Positions 32,696-43,725 are shown, counted from the first letter of the stretch. The stretch: 64,000 nt of DNA from Crocinitomicaceae bacterium (GCA_030830785.1 JAURMI010000018.1:1-64000), one strand, 5' to 3'. The notes: generated by a model not told the origin, from the sequence alone. Numbers and translations are program-made.

Positions 32696-35614
32696 TTACA
32701 ATTTAATAAATTTGGCACTATCAGATTGTTTTCCTGAATTAAATTTGACAATATAGGTGCCAGAAGGCAGATCAGCACTATCAATGTTTAACTGATTTGT
32801 TCCTTCGGCCATTTGAAGACTCTTACTCCATACCAAGCGACCTGTAATTGAATAAACCTCAATTTGAACCTTTCCACTTTGAGCTAATTCAAAAGTCAAA
32901 TTAGTATTCTCCTTAGTTGGATTAGGATAAGTTCTTAATTTAGTTTTAAATTCTTGTGCTGGCGTACCCAAATCATTGTTGGTACCAAGATATTGAGTTG
33001 TTCGCCAAATTCCTCGTCCAAAGGTTCCCAAGTAGATTTCTCCTGGCCTTCCGTTGCCTTCATCAAAAGAACGCCAACTTTGTCGAACCTCAAAAACCGG
33101 GGTGCCTTCAAAACCAGTTGAGGCATTTTCCCATGTAGCACCTCCGTTTTCAGTGACCCATGCACCGTTTGAAGTACCAACTACTAAAATGTCCGAATCG
33201 TTGCGATCAATAATACCGTCATATGTAGCAATACCAGAAACTATGGAACCCAAATTGGTATAGGTTGGTGTTGCTGCAGTTGCATTATTTGAACGCTTAT
33301 TTGTACCATTGAAACTTGCAAAACATACCAAATCATTTGCATCATTTGGATTGATTGCGATTCCTTCATAAGATGTATTCGTAATTTTAGTTAGTGTTGT
33401 GGCCGTGGGAGGTGTTGAAGTTGCACCTTGGGTAACGTATCCTGCCTCTGAATAGAAGTTAGGATTACTTGTATAAACGCTACCAAGACCGTCAAGTCGC
33501 CAAATTCCATTTCCAGCACTTATATAACAGTGGTTGAGATCTCTAGAAAATTCTACATCCACAGAATTCCAATTGCCACCTCCGATTCCTTTAGCCACGC
33601 AAATCCAACCTGGATTTGTAACCGAGAAACGAGCAGCATTGCGCGTTCCCCATAGTTCACCGCCATTGGCATTAACATATACTAAAAACCAAGATTGATA
33701 AGGGTCAGCAATGCGAAGCGTGTCCCAAGCTACATTGAAAATAACAGTATCTGAACCCATATCAACCGTTTCGCCTGTTGCCGGATTTAGACCATAGTTG
33801 ACCCCATTTGAGGTTAAAGATGGCGTGTAATACAAGGTGTCATCAAAATAGAGCGCAGTTGGCGCTGACATTGTAATCGTGTCGCCAGAAGCCAACGATG
33901 GAATGCGCAACATTTCACCGGCACCAAAATTTTTCTTTGGAATGTATGTAACAGAATCTTGTGAATTTGGATCGTAATATTCGGCAAAGAATAATTCTGT
34001 ATGGAAAGGGTGGTTTGGACTACCATCTGTACCAGGAGGATCATAAGTTCCAGGCAAATTCGGTGCAAAATTGGTCCAATTTACTCCTCGGTCACCGGAG
34101 CGGGAAATACTATTGTAATAAATAGAAGAGAACATTACATTAGGATTGTAAAAAGAAATTTCACACTCAAAACCATCACCGCCATTTACTTCACGGAACT
34201 CGTGATAAGTAGATAATGAGAAGTCGTTGTAAAGCGTACCATTATCTTGGGCGCCTCCCATTACACGACCTGCTGCATCAAATGCAATACCATAAAATTG
34301 CGTTACGTTGTAACCACGGTTCGCCGGTAACCAACTCTGACCTTTATTTGCTGAAATACCGATTCCGCCGTCATTTCCAACATAAAAACGGTTGTTGTCA
34401 TCCCACTTCATTTCGTGGTTGTCTGCGTGAACATAAGTTGGAGAACTTGGATTAACAAACCAAAGTGAAATTTTTTCAAAACCACCAGATGGCGGGTTGT
34501 TTACCGTTTGCTTCCATTCCCAGATGTCGATACCTCCAATCAACAACCTTTCATTGTCTGTTGGATCAACAGAAATAACGCTATTGTAGGTACCTTGATT
34601 GCGGTAGATATCAAATTCATTTGGTGGGCCTGAAGGACCAACAAATTGATTCCAAGTTTGGCCGTTGTCATGTGAAACATGCATCGATAGCAAATTCGAG
34701 TTGGTACGCACCGCATAGAGTGAGTAATTACCGCCTTGCTTTGTAGGTGAAATAGCATATTCAATTCGTGCTGCACCAGTTGGCACAAGATTATTGGCAA
34801 TAGAACCCGATTTATCGGTAAAACTATTTCCTCCATCTGTTGAAACAAACGTTTTATTCGCAGCATAGGCCGCTACTATGACTTGGCCATCTTTAGAAAC
34901 TTTTAAGGCAAAACAACCTCCATTTGAAGCTGGAACACTCGTTAATGAGGCATCTCCAACCTTCCATTTTTTAAGTCCTGAAGCCGTTGCCAACCAGACA
35001 TAATTATCTACATCCGAACTAGCCACTTCTGTACAATTAGAGGTTCCTGGTACCTGTTGAAATGTGGCACCAAAATCTGTTGAGTACCATACACCATTAC
35101 CACTCCAACCTTCGTCATTTGAACCTGTTGCCACATAAAGTGTATTGTCTAAAGTCATGGTCATACTTGATATGTAAGGATTAGCTCCAGCAGCGAAATA
35201 GGACACCTGGCGCTCCCAAAAATTCCCTTTATTGTTGGAAACAAACAAGCCTCCCGACACGCCACCAGCCCAAACGCGATCGTTATTTGATCTGTCAACG
35301 CAAATGGCTCTAGTTCGGCCCCCAATGTTATCTGGACCTAAAGATTCAAACACTATAGATTTAGAAGTTCCTTTTTTACGAATTTCTTGTTCAATTTTAG
35401 CCAAGGTTTCATCGGATACACGCTCTCCGGTGGTAACATCAATGTAACGCGCTTTAAGCCAAGACAAGGCGTCATCTGAACTAGTTTCTTGTATAACAGA
35501 TAATCCAGACTGCTCATAAATTCCTTCCTTTGCAATAGATTGATAGGCCACATAAGCGAGCGCTAAAATACCTGTAACTATCAGAGAACCAACTAAATAT
35601 AATTTTTTATTCAT
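32696..35614 (-). CDS. Large secreted Asp-box (sortilin-like propeller) protein with T9SS type A sorting domain
   Basis: This 972-residue protein has an N-terminal hydrophobic export signal (LYLVGSLIVTGILALAYVAY). Many Asp-box turns (S-x-D-x-G-x-x-W and variants) mark propeller blades: SNNKGNFW, STDFGATF, STDGGNSF, SHDNGQTW, SANKGQSW, SGDRGVNW and TENGGATW. The last 75 residues or so are a T9SS type A sorting domain (LRTYPNPTKENTNLTF, VYSITGRLVW, LPSGTYIVKF). It is thus exported by the type IX system. Such propellers act as sialidase-like or binding modules; no sialidase active site is recognised. A bidirectional terminator lies at its end. Confidence 0.88.
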   Translation of the reverse strand: MNKKLYLVGSLIVTGILALAYVAYQSIAKEGIYEQSGLSVIQETSSDDALSWLKARYIDVTTGERVSDETLAKIEQEIRKKGTSKSIVFESLGPDNIGGRTRAICVDRSNNDRVWAGGVSGGLFVSNNKGNFWERQVSYFAAGANPYISSMTMTLDNTLYVATGSNDEGWSGNGVWYSTDFGATFQQVPGTSNCTEVASSDVDNYVWLATASGLKKWKVGDASLTSVPASNGGCFALKVSKDGQVIVAAYAANKTFVSTDGGNSFTDKSGSIANNLVPTGAARIEYAISPTKQGGNYSLYAVRTNSNLLSMHVSHDNGQTWNQFVGPSGPPNEFDIYRNQGTYNSVISVDPTDNERLLIGGIDIWEWKQTVNNPPSGGFEKISLWFVNPSSPTYVHADNHEMKWDDNNRFYVGNDGGIGISANKGQSWLPANRGYNVTQFYGIAFDAAGRVMGGAQDNGTLYNDFSLSTYHEFREVNGGDGFECEISFYNPNVMFSSIYYNSISRSGDRGVNWTNFAPNLPGTYDPPGTDGSPNHPFHTELFFAEYYDPNSQDSVTYIPKKNFGAGEMLRIPSLASGDTITMSAPTALYFDDTLYYTPSLTSNGVNYGLNPATGETVDMGSDTVIFNVAWDTLRIADPYQSWFLVYVNANGGELWGTRNAARFSVTNPGWICVAKGIGGGNWNSVDVEFSRDLNHCYISAGNGIWRLDGLGSVYTSNPNFYSEAGYVTQGATSTPPTATTLTKITNTSYEGIAINPNDANDLVCFASFNGTNKRSNNATAATPTYTNLGSIVSGIATYDGIIDRNDSDILVVGTSNGAWVTENGGATWENASTGFEGTPVFEVRQSWRSFDEGNGRPGEIYLGTFGRGIWRTTQYLGTNNDLGTPAQEFKTKLRTYPNPTKENTNLTFELAQSGKVQIEVYSITGRLVWSKSLQMAEGTNQLNIDSADLPSGTYIVKFNSGKQSDSAKFIKL

Positions 35615-35648
35615 AAGAAAATATTAATAAGGCATGATTAATGTACTA

Positions 35649-35680
35649 AATTAAGAAATATTCTCTTAATTCAGACGTCT
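35649..35680. repeat. Inverted repeat plus palindrome upstream of the 972-residue T9SS gene
   Basis: AATTAAGA and TCTTAATT (35649-35671, seven-base loop) form a perfect 8-base inverted repeat. The palindrome AGACGTCT follows at 35673-35680. Both lie 35-66 bases before the start codon, a position suited to operators. Confidence 0.35.
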
Positions 35681-35739
35681 AAAGTTTGACAATTATTCAA
35701 ATTTGAAGCATTAAAAATTTAAAATCTTTTTGTTTTTTT

Positions 35740-36597
35740 TTAATCGATTAAATGTTTTTCAGCATGATAAGAGGAGCGCACCAATGGGCCGCTTTCCACA
35801 TATTTAAAGCCCATTTCCAAGCCTATTTTTTGATACATTGTAAATTTTTCTGGGCTAATAAATTCGGCTACGGGAAGATGTGTTGGTGATGGCTGAAGAT
35901 ACTGTCCTAAGGTCAGCACATCCACATTTACAGAACGCAAATCCTGCATAGTTTCTATAAGCTCCTGTTCAGACTCACCTAAACCTAACATGACACCAGA
36001 TTTTGTGCGCAAACCACCTTTTTTAAGTCGAAACAGCACTTCCAAACTGCGGTCGTACTTTGCCTGAATGCGCACTTGCTTTGTAAGCCGTCTAACGGTC
36101 TCTAAATTGTGAGAAACAATTTCTGGGGCCACATCAATAATAATTTGTAGGTTTTCCCAATTGCCCGCAAAATCAGGTATAAGCGTTTCAAGTGTTGTTT
36201 CAGGCGATTGATGTCTAATGGCCCTTACCGTTTGAGCCCATATATGTGCGCCACCATCTTTGAGATCATCTCGATCAACAGATGTTAGAACAGCATGCTT
36301 AACACCCATTATTTTAACAGAATTGGCAACCCGTCCTGGCTCAAATTCATCGACATTTTCAGGTTTTCCGGTTTGCACACCACAGAAACCACAAGAACGC
36401 GTGCATATATTACCTAAAATCATAAACGTGGCCGTACCTTCACCCCAGCATTCACCCATATTCGGACAGCTCCCGCTTTGGCATATAGTATGCAATTTAT
36501 GTTCATCAACAAGACTTCTAACCTTGCGGTATTTCTCACCGGTTGGCAGTTTTACGCGCAGCCATTGAGGCTTTCTAAAACGTGTGGTATTTTGCAT
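35740..36597 (-). CDS. lipA: Lipoyl synthase
   Basis: This 285-residue radical SAM enzyme inserts two sulfur atoms into octanoyl groups on the E2 and H proteins. It has both clusters: the auxiliary Cys set [13 protein letters not shown] and the radical SAM set CTRSCGFC. The family stretches [28 protein letters not shown] and [13 protein letters not shown] are present, as is the final SSYHAEKH. Its ATG overlaps the stop of the acyltransferase gene (TAATG), so the two are translationally coupled. The upstream lipoyl(octanoyl) transferase lipB is not in the window. Confidence 0.96.
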   Translation of the reverse strand: MQNTTRFRKPQWLRVKLPTGEKYRKVRSLVDEHKLHTICQSGSCPNMGECWGEGTATFMILGNICTRSCGFCGVQTGKPENVDEFEPGRVANSVKIMGVKHAVLTSVDRDDLKDGGAHIWAQTVRAIRHQSPETTLETLIPDFAGNWENLQIIIDVAPEIVSHNLETVRRLTKQVRIQAKYDRSLEVLFRLKKGGLRTKSGVMLGLGESEQELIETMQDLRSVNVDVLTLGQYLQPSPTHLPVAEFISPEKFTMYQKIGLEMGFKYVESGPLVRSSYHAEKHLID

Positions 36598-37910
36598 TAA
36601 AAATCAAATAATGTTAATTTCTGAAGGAGCTGCTCTCGAGACTTAACAATTGTAACTAAACTTTGTGCATTCCAACGCAAAGATTTTAATAACAATTTTA
36701 AATTTTTCATGAACAAATAATATCCGAGTGCTAAAACATTCATACTTAGAAAAATAATAAGCCAAATCCAAAAGGCTAAGTCGATGTATAAGTCTCCTAT
36801 CATCATCAAAGCAATGGAGATGAGAGGAATGATTACAAGTAGCATGCCCATTTTTGTTGAAGACCAGAATACCCTGCGCTTCATTTTTTTCTCGACAAAT
36901 CTCTTGACAAAGAAATACGGAATCCCAACTGGGATAAGACCTAAAATGAAAAGTGGTAGTTGCATTAAGCACTTCAAAAATATTTTTAATCGCCAATTTT
37001 CTTCAATTGCATACCAATACAATTCAGATTCACTAAGACCTTTGCGTTGTAATTGTTCAAGATATTGATCTATTTCATTTTTAATCGCACTAAATAATGG
37101 TGCCTGTTTTAATTCTTCTTCTTGAATAAATGTTGCCAATCTTTGAGAATAACGCCATCGGTTCTCCAAAGAAATTTTATCATTATAGCAATTTACATGC
37201 ATTCCTTTACGATTGAGCATCATAACATTTTCATGTAAGCTGATTTGATCATCAGTATATAAGTGTGTTATTTGTTGTTGCATGCGTTTTTCTAACTCTC
37301 TATTGAGCTCAGCAATCACACGACTTGGATTTTCTAAATAAGACTCCTTATATTGATTTAAAACTATGGGCTCTGCTGCTGCTATGAGAACATCGCTTCG
37401 TAAAACACCTGGGTTGGTATAATTAATACCTAGACCTTGCACTTTGATTTCAAGACTCCAATTAAGATCTTCCAATGCTGTGAATCCAATTCTTATGGCT
37501 CCTTTTTTAATAGGCTTCAAGCGCCGCTCAAAAACGTCGTCTGTCATGCCTTCACCAAAAATCAATAGGCATCTATTTTTCGCTAATGTTTGCGTTGCTT
37601 TTTTAAAAACTTTTTTGTTTTTCTCGCGGGAATCGCCCCCATCACGAGCCCGATAAATTGGAATCATTTGTGACAACCAAAAAAGCGGTTTAGTGAACCA
37701 ATTAAAAACATCAGAACGCGTCATAAAATAAACTACTGGCTTGCGTGCACTAGCAATTAGTAAAGGGTCTAGAAACGCCGATGGATGGTTACTTACAAAA
37801 ATGGTTCGTCCAAATCTAAATTTATTAGGGCGGACAGCCTTAATACGCCTAAAAAAGAGGCGAAAACTAAAACCTAAACCGAACCAAAATATAAAATAAA
37901 GGAGCCTCAT
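36597..37910 (-). CDS. PlsC-like lysophospholipid/glycerol-phosphate acyltransferase with C-terminal membrane helices
   Basis: This 437-residue protein has acyltransferase motif [10 protein letters not shown] near residue 41, motif II around [11 protein letters not shown] and the motif III-like [11 protein letters not shown]. The HX5D spacing and motif form resemble the Gpt2/Sct1-like group common in Bacteroidota rather than classic short PlsC. Three or four membrane helices lie in the last 130 residues. It should acylate glycerol-phosphate or lysophospholipid at the inner membrane. It precedes lipA with overlapping stop and start. A TAATTTCG box lies four bases before the ATG, suggesting a leaderless mRNA. 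Confidence 0.82.
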   Translation of the reverse strand: MRLLYFIFWFGLGFSFRLFFRRIKAVRPNKFRFGRTIFVSNHPSAFLDPLLIASARKPVVYFMTRSDVFNWFTKPLFWLSQMIPIYRARDGGDSREKNKKVFKKATQTLAKNRCLLIFGEGMTDDVFERRLKPIKKGAIRIGFTALEDLNWSLEIKVQGLGINYTNPGVLRSDVLIAAAEPIVLNQYKESYLENPSRVIAELNRELEKRMQQQITHLYTDDQISLHENVMMLNRKGMHVNCYNDKISLENRWRYSQRLATFIQEEELKQAPLFSAIKNEIDQYLEQLQRKGLSESELYWYAIEENWRLKIFLKCLMQLPLFILGLIPVGIPYFFVKRFVEKKMKRRVFWSSTKMGMLLVIIPLISIALMMIGDLYIDLAFWIWLIIFLSMNVLALGYYLFMKNLKLLLKSLRWNAQSLVTIVKSREQLLQKLTLFDF

Positions 37911-37911
37911 G

Positions 37912-37941
37912 TTGCGAAATTACCAATTTTAGATAATTTCG
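37912..37941 (+). promoter_or_regulatory. Promoter of ddl (TTG-N19-TAATTTCG)
   Basis: TTG (37912-37914), 19 bases and TAATTTCG (37934-37941) match the Bacteroidota promoter with TTCG for TTTG. The ATG of ddl is 15 bases downstream. The -33 element overlaps the region just before the divergent acyltransferase ATG. Confidence 0.6.
37915..37922 (-). promoter_or_regulatory. -7 box TAATTTCG, four bases before the acyltransferase ATG
   Basis: On the minus strand the box is followed by CAAC and the ATG at 37910. It is interleaved with the divergent ddl promoter. No -33 TTG was found at the usual distance. Confidence 0.4.
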
Positions 37942-37956
37942 TTTAAAAATAAATGC

Positions 37957-38874
37957 ATGAAACGCGTCGGAATAATTTGTGGGGGTTTTTCATCTGAATA
38001 CGATATTTCTGTTAAAAGTGCCAATACCATACTTAAACACTTTCCGGAGCATTTACAGTGTGTTTTAATCGAAATTAATCAAGAAAACTGGCGGGAAAAA
38101 CTGACAATAGAAAATCAAATTGACGCAGCTATTGTTTATACACACGGTAACCCAGGAGAAAACGGACTAATTCAAGCTTACCTTGAAATGCTCCAAATTC
38201 CTTTTGTAAATTCCGGTGTTTTATCTTCGGCTTTATCTTTTGATAAATGGTATTGCAATCAATTTCTCAAAGGCTTTGGTTTTGAAATAGCTCAGTCAAA
38301 AAGATTTTTAAAAGGAGACATCATTGATTTGGATCAACTTATTGGTCAATTGGGGCTTCCGTTGTTTATAAAACCAACAGATTCTGGTTCGAGTTTCGGA
38401 ATTTCCAAAGTAAAATCACCTTCTACTCTTGACGATGCTATTGCAGCTGCTTTTAAAGAAGGCAATAGCATTGTTGCTGAGCAATTTTTAAATGGCACTG
38501 AGGTTACCTGTGGTGTATTTAAAAGCAGAAATGGAATTAAATCGCTACCTCTGACTGAAATTGTTTCCGAGACAGATTTTTTTGACTATGCAGCAAAATA
38601 TCAAGGGAAATCCCAAGAAATAACTCCGGCAAGGATATCTGAAGCTGCCCAAAGATTAATTGAACAAAAGGCAAAGGAAATATACAGTATACTTAATTTA
38701 AGATCTATTGCTCGAATTGACTTTATGCTCGTCAATGAGGTGCCTTTTGTAATTGAAGTCAATACGACGCCAGGATTTTCTGACCAAAGTATTGTGCCCA
38801 AAATGATTGAAGTAGCGGGTATGGAAATTACAGAATTCTGGAAAGAAATTATTTCGGTTGAGCTCGGTATGTAG
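37957..38874 (+). CDS. ddl: D-alanine--D-alanine ligase
   Basis: This 305-residue ATP-grasp enzyme joins two D-Ala residues for the peptidoglycan stem peptide. The N-terminus VGIICGGFSSEYDISVKSA is the family opening. The ATP-grasp parts are FIKPTDSGSSFGISKVKS, VAEQFLNGTEVTCGVF and ARIDFMLVNEVPFVIEVNTT followed by PGFS, which hold metal ligands and substrate loops. The last 26 bases overlap the convergent dacB gene, also a cell-wall gene. The length is slightly short for the family (305 versus about 310-330). Confidence 0.93.
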   Translation: MKRVGIICGGFSSEYDISVKSANTILKHFPEHLQCVLIEINQENWREKLTIENQIDAAIVYTHGNPGENGLIQAYLEMLQIPFVNSGVLSSALSFDKWYCNQFLKGFGFEIAQSKRFLKGDIIDLDQLIGQLGLPLFIKPTDSGSSFGISKVKSPSTLDDAIAAAFKEGNSIVAEQFLNGTEVTCGVFKSRNGIKSLPLTEIVSETDFFDYAAKYQGKSQEITPARISEAAQRLIEQKAKEIYSILNLRSIARIDFMLVNEVPFVIEVNTTPGFSDQSIVPKMIEVAGMEITEFWKEIISVELGM

Positions 38875-40306
38875 CCAAACTGTTAAAGAAAGGTTCCATT
38901 TTAGTAATCATAGATTTTGTTGAAATGTTAAAGCCATTGGCAATAATGGCAAATGCTATTTGATGGCCATCTGCAGACTCTACGTATCCAGCATAAGCAC
39001 GAATTCCTCTCATACTTCCACTTTTGGCATGCATTTTTCCTTGAGCTGCCTGACCACGGCAAACAGGTTTAAGCGTACCTGAAACGCCAGCTATGGGCAA
39101 ACTTCTGTAGTAAGAAGCATAATATTCTTGGTTGGTTTGCAAGGTCAATAAATGAACGTATTGCGATGCACTCATCCTGTTTTCTCTAGATAATCCGCTT
39201 CCATCCACAACCCGACAAGGCCCTATCTGCCATTGCTGAAACACCTCATCTATTACACGCAAGCTATTTTCATAGGTGCCTTTACCATATTTTTCGGCGC
39301 CAAGTTGCAATAAATTCCCTTCTGCAAACATATTGACGCTATGGTGATTTGTGTAAAAAATTATCTTCTCCAAGCTTTGACCTATTTGGGTGTAAACCAA
39401 TTGCGTATCTGACTTAGATTTTCTGTACTCTTCACTAAAACGAGCAGATACCGCTGAACCATTTACACGTATCCCCGAGGCTTGTAATTGCTTCAAAAAA
39501 ATATCGGCCAATAAGCGTTCTGGATCTGGCATACTCGCTCTTACTTCAACTGTTTTATTGGCTGGCATGGTTCCCGAAACTGAGCGCTGATAAGAGAATG
39601 CAGTACCATAAAAGTTCAGATTTTCACCGGAACTATTCGCAGACTTGGCTCCAATCCTAAAGGAATTATGCCCATCACTTGGGTAACTTCCTACATATTT
39701 TATTGTTGTCCCGGCACCCGCAGCACTAAATTTTAATTTGAGTATGTTATCATAAAAATTCAGTCCATATGCTCCTGAACCATAGTAATTGGCCATGTCT
39801 TCTTTTACCCATCCCAAAGGGCAATCATAAGCACCAAAAGAAATGCCATCGGCGATAATATTTCCAGTTATATTTTTTATTCCCTTCTGAGAGATGGCAC
39901 TACACCAATCTTCTAAAAATTTTAATTCCTCTCCCTGTTCATTAAAAAATTTAGAACCTAAAGAAACATCACCATGACCCAAAATTCGAATATCGCCATC
40001 AAAGGTTCCGTTTGCCATCATTTTACCTTCCAAAATGATTTCAGTTGTTGCCTTGTGATCCACTCCAAGTTCCGATAATGCTACGGCCGAGCTTACCAAT
40101 TTATTGATAGATGCCCCAATTAATGGAACATCTGAATTATATGCACTTAGTGTATCACCCGTATTTAAATCTACGGCACAGATGCTCCACTTTGCTTGAG
40201 ATGATTGTGCGTCATGAACCATCTTCATTGTAACTGATTGTAACGGCTTTTGAGTAAACGCATAAAATGGAATCAAAAACCCTAGCAGGCAAATTCTTAA
40301 AATCAT
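38849..40306 (-). CDS. dacB: D-alanyl-D-alanine carboxypeptidase/endopeptidase, PBP4 type (peptidase S13)
   Basis: This 485-residue protein has a signal peptide (LLGFLIPFYAFTQ). The penicillin-binding motifs are SINK (SxxK, in IGASINKLVSS), SVN (SxN, in TNHHSVNMFAEGN) and KSG (in MHAKSGSMRGIRAYAGY). It trims D-Ala or cuts peptide cross-links in the periplasm. The long insert between the first two motifs is typical of class C PBP4. Its 3' end overlaps ddl by 26 bases on the opposite strand. A TAATTTTG box lies six bases before the ATG. Confidence 0.92.
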   Translation of the reverse strand: MILRICLLGFLIPFYAFTQKPLQSVTMKMVHDAQSSQAKWSICAVDLNTGDTLSAYNSDVPLIGASINKLVSSAVALSELGVDHKATTEIILEGKMMANGTFDGDIRILGHGDVSLGSKFFNEQGEELKFLEDWCSAISQKGIKNITGNIIADGISFGAYDCPLGWVKEDMANYYGSGAYGLNFYDNILKLKFSAAGAGTTIKYVGSYPSDGHNSFRIGAKSANSSGENLNFYGTAFSYQRSVSGTMPANKTVEVRASMPDPERLLADIFLKQLQASGIRVNGSAVSARFSEEYRKSKSDTQLVYTQIGQSLEKIIFYTNHHSVNMFAEGNLLQLGAEKYGKGTYENSLRVIDEVFQQWQIGPCRVVDGSGLSRENRMSASQYVHLLTLQTNQEYYASYYRSLPIAGVSGTLKPVCRGQAAQGKMHAKSGSMRGIRAYAGYVESADGHQIAFAIIANGFNISTKSMITKMEPFFNSLATYRAQPK

Positions 40307-40312
40307 AGTCTA

Positions 40313-40320
40313 CAAAATTA
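40313..40320 (-). promoter_or_regulatory. -7 box TAATTTTG, six bases before the dacB ATG
   Basis: An exact TAnnTTTG match on the minus strand followed by TAGACT and the ATG. No -33 TTG is seen at 19-21 bases. Confidence 0.42.
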
Positions 40321-40350
40321 ATGTAATTTTACGCTTAAAATTAGGACCAA

Positions 40351-40902
40351 ATGTTGCAATTAAAAGAAGAATATCTTTCCGGTCTTTTTAGCATTGTACC
40401 TCAACGATTTAGTGATGATCGCGGGTACTTTTTTGAAGCTTACCAATCTTTTAATTATAGCAAATTGATTAAAGACTTAGAATTTGTTCAAGATAATGTG
40501 TCGAAATCTTCAAAAGGCACACTTCGAGGACTACATTTTCAGAACCCACCTTTTGAACAAGGTAAATTGGTGCAAGTTCTCAATGGTTCTGTTATTGATG
40601 TAGCGGTTGATTTAAGGCGCTCCTCACCTACATATGGTCGGCATTTTAAAATAGTGCTAAGTGGACAAAATGGAATTCAATTATATATTCCTCCGGGTTT
40701 TGCGCATGGATTTTTAGCGCTAGAAAATGAGACGATTTTTTCTTATAAATGCACCCATCATTACCAGCACCAAGCAGAAAACTGCTTAATATGGAACGAC
40801 CCAATTTTAGCCATTGATTGGGAGCTAGATAACGATCCCTTAATTTCGTTCAAAGATCAGAAAGGATTGGCGTTTGATACTTTTTATTCACCATTTGAAT
40901 AA
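40351..40902 (+). CDS. rfbC: dTDP-4-dehydrorhamnose 3,5-epimerase
   Basis: This 183-residue cupin enzyme epimerises the 4-keto sugar on the way to dTDP-L-rhamnose for O-antigen or other glycans. The catalytic His lies in GTLRGLHFQNPPFEQGK and the tyrosine/His region in IPPGFAHGFLAL. The start LFSIVPQRFSDDRGYFFEAY is the family opening. The other rml genes are not adjacent, which is unusual for this pathway. uvrA begins six bases after its stop. Confidence 0.93.
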   Translation: MLQLKEEYLSGLFSIVPQRFSDDRGYFFEAYQSFNYSKLIKDLEFVQDNVSKSSKGTLRGLHFQNPPFEQGKLVQVLNGSVIDVAVDLRRSSPTYGRHFKIVLSGQNGIQLYIPPGFAHGFLALENETIFSYKCTHHYQHQAENCLIWNDPILAIDWELDNDPLISFKDQKGLAFDTFYSPFE

Positions 40903-40908
40903 ACAAAA

Positions 40909-43725
40909 TTGGGAGAAATTTCAAATGATCTGATCCGCATTCAAGGTGCTCGAGAACACAACTTAAAAGAAATAAATCTCGAGATACCACGGCATAAATT
41001 GGTTGTATTTACTGGACTTAGTGGGAGTGGTAAATCTTCTTTAGCTTTTGATACGCTCTTTGCCGAAGGGCAACGACGTTACCTCGATACATTCTCATCA
41101 TATGTCCGTCAATTTATTGGCGGCCTTGAAAGACCTGATGTCGATAAAATAGATGGCTTAAGCCCAGTAATTTCAATCGAACAGAAAACAGTTGGAAGAT
41201 CGCCTCGATCAACAGTTGGTACAATTACGGAATTGTATGATTTTTTTCGCTTGTTGTATGCCCGTACAGCGGTAGCCTATTCGTACCAAACGGGCCAAAA
41301 AATGGTTCAATATTCCGAGCAAGAAATTACTTCGCTTATTGGGCAGCACTTTAATGGAAAGAAGGTTGCATTACTTGCTCCAAAAGTAAAAGGCCGAAAA
41401 GGACATTACCGCGAACTTTTCGAGCAAATTCAGCGGCTTGGTTACTCCAAAGTTCGCGTGGATGGCAAAATATTGGAACTCAATCAACCTATTAAACTTG
41501 ATCGCTATAAAACACATGACATTGAAGTAGTCGTTGACCGTTTTGTTGCTGGTGAAATCCAAACAAATCGTTGTCTTGAGACTGTACAAACATGTCTAAA
41601 AATTGGCGAAGGAACTTTAATGGTTTTGGATTTAGAAGCCAACTCGCTACGACATTACAGCATGGCCTTGATGTGCCCTGAAAGTGGGATTTCTTACCCA
41701 GATCCTGAACCAAATTTATTTTCTTTTAATTCGCCTTACGGTGCCTGCCCTCAATGTAAAGGGCTCGGTGAGGTAAGCGAAATGGATCGAGACAAAATCA
41801 TTCCTGATCTTGGAATATCCATTAAAAATGGAGGCCTAGCGCCATTGGGTGCCTATAAAAAATCATGGGTTTTTGATAAAATTGAGAAAATATTAATTGC
41901 GGAGCATTTCGATTTAAAAACACCTATTGATCAAATAGATAGTCAAACAATTGATTTAATTCTTTACGGAAACGAGGACATGGTTTTAGGTCCTGAGGAG
42001 CAGACTGAGCGTTTTGAAGGATTGATACATTTTTTAGCAAGACATGCCCAAGATTCCTCAACATCCATTGAACGTTGGGCTCAAGGATTCATGAGAAAAA
42101 AAATATGCCCGATTTGTAATGGTTATCGACTTAAAAAAGAAGCATTACATTTTAGAATTGGTGAGCTTCACATTGGCCAAATCGCATCTTTTGATTTTCA
42201 GCAATTAAAGGAATGGTGTAGTGAACTTCCAACAATTCTTCATCCTGAAGCGTTGCAGATTGGCCAAGAAATAATCAAGGAAATCAATGCGAGATTAAAT
42301 TTTATTCTTGAAGTGGGGCTAGATTATTTAACAATGAACCGCAGTGCAAAATCACTTTCTGGAGGAGAGGCACAACGCATTAGGTTGGCTACACAAATTG
42401 GCACAGAATTACTCAATGTTATATACATATTGGATGAGCCATCGATTGGCTTGCATCAACGCGATAACAGTAAGTTAATTCAATCACTTAAACGATTGCG
42501 CGACATCGGCAATACGGTTCTTGTTGTTGAACACGATAAAGAGATGATGGAAGCAGCAGATTTCATAGTCGATATTGGGCCAGGGGCGGGCGTTCATGGT
42601 GGGCAAATTGTTTATTGTGGTAGCTACAAGGAGATGTTGAAGTCTAACACAGTTACTGCCGATTATTTGAGTGGACGCAGAAAAATTGAAATGCCCAATT
42701 CACTTCGCAAGGGGAATGGTAAATTTTTAGAATTAGTTGGCGCTTGCGGTCATAACCTTAAGAATATAAATATAAAAATCCCTTTAGGAACGATGACCTA
42801 TATCACTGGAGTTAGTGGAAGCGGTAAATCTTCTTTAATTAATCAAACACTTTTCCCAATTTTAATGAATCATTTCCATGATTCAATAAGAACTCCTCTA
42901 CCCTACAAAAAAATATTAGGGCTCGAAAATTTGGATAAAGTAATTGAAATTGATCAAAGTCCTATTGGCCGTACGCCAAGATCCAACCCTGTAACTTACA
43001 CTAAGATATTTGATGAAATCCGTAGTTTATTTGCAAGTATGCCGGAGGCACTTATAAGGGGATACAAAGCAGGGCGCTTTTCTTTCAATGTTAGCGGTGG
43101 AAAATGCGATACATGCAATGGAGGAGGAATGCGATTAATTGAAATGAACTTTTTACCAGATGTGTATGTCATGTGCGAACAATGCAATGGGAAGCGATAT
43201 AATGACCAGACCCTTGAGGTAAGATATAAATCAAAAACGATCGCTGATGTACTTCAAATGACAATTAAAGAAGGCTGCCAATTCTTTGAAAACCAACCAA
43301 AAATTCATCGAATGTTGCAAACGCTTGTCGATGTAGGCCTAGGCTATGTCCAACTTGGGCAATCTTCAACTACCTTATCGGGAGGCGAAGCGCAACGAAT
43401 TAAATTGGCCGCAGAATTAACTAAAAAAGCCACGGGGAAAACCATATACATACTAGATGAACCCTCTACAGGACTGCATTTTGAGGATATACAGTTATTA
43501 TTAAAAGTTTTGCAAAAACTTGTCGATGGCGGCAATACCGTATTAATTATTGAACACAATTTAGACATGATAAAAACTGCTGATTATATAATAGAAATGG
43601 GCCCTGAAGGAGGAAAACGAGGAGGCAACTTGTTATTTGAGGGTCCTAGCAACGATTTTGTAAAAAAAATGAAAAACAAATCATACACTGCAAAATATTT
43701 AGCCTCAGAAATAAAAAAGCATTAA
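40909..43725 (+). CDS. uvrA: Excinuclease ABC subunit A
   Basis: This 938-residue protein is the DNA damage sensor of nucleotide excision repair, an ABC ATPase that loads UvrB. The two Walker A sites are [14 protein letters not shown] and [14 protein letters not shown], and the two signature motifs are [12 protein letters not shown] and [12 protein letters not shown]. Zinc sites are formed by CPQCKGLG with CPICNGYR, and by CDTCNGGG with CEQCNGKRY. The start must be TTG at 40909: the frame is closed by the rfbC stop (same frame) three codons upstream, and no ATG precedes the conserved [14 protein letters not shown]. It is probably co-transcribed with rfbC. Confidence 0.95.
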   Translation: MGEISNDLIRIQGAREHNLKEINLEIPRHKLVVFTGLSGSGKSSLAFDTLFAEGQRRYLDTFSSYVRQFIGGLERPDVDKIDGLSPVISIEQKTVGRSPRSTVGTITELYDFFRLLYARTAVAYSYQTGQKMVQYSEQEITSLIGQHFNGKKVALLAPKVKGRKGHYRELFEQIQRLGYSKVRVDGKILELNQPIKLDRYKTHDIEVVVDRFVAGEIQTNRCLETVQTCLKIGEGTLMVLDLEANSLRHYSMALMCPESGISYPDPEPNLFSFNSPYGACPQCKGLGEVSEMDRDKIIPDLGISIKNGGLAPLGAYKKSWVFDKIEKILIAEHFDLKTPIDQIDSQTIDLILYGNEDMVLGPEEQTERFEGLIHFLARHAQDSSTSIERWAQGFMRKKICPICNGYRLKKEALHFRIGELHIGQIASFDFQQLKEWCSELPTILHPEALQIGQEIIKEINARLNFILEVGLDYLTMNRSAKSLSGGEAQRIRLATQIGTELLNVIYILDEPSIGLHQRDNSKLIQSLKRLRDIGNTVLVVEHDKEMMEAADFIVDIGPGAGVHGGQIVYCGSYKEMLKSNTVTADYLSGRRKIEMPNSLRKGNGKFLELVGACGHNLKNINIKIPLGTMTYITGVSGSGKSSLINQTLFPILMNHFHDSIRTPLPYKKILGLENLDKVIEIDQSPIGRTPRSNPVTYTKIFDEIRSLFASMPEALIRGYKAGRFSFNVSGGKCDTCNGGGMRLIEMNFLPDVYVMCEQCNGKRYNDQTLEVRYKSKTIADVLQMTIKEGCQFFENQPKIHRMLQTLVDVGLGYVQLGQSSTTLSGGEAQRIKLAAELTKKATGKTIYILDEPSTGLHFEDIQLLLKVLQKLVDGGNTVLIIEHNLDMIKTADYIIEMGPEGGKRGGNLLFEGPSNDFVKKMKNKSYTAKYLASEIKKH

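Noticed and set aside
34540-34866. 108-codon ORF overlapping the 972-residue T9SS gene in another frame
   Set aside because: A shadow frame of a repeat-rich gene without start context or domain.
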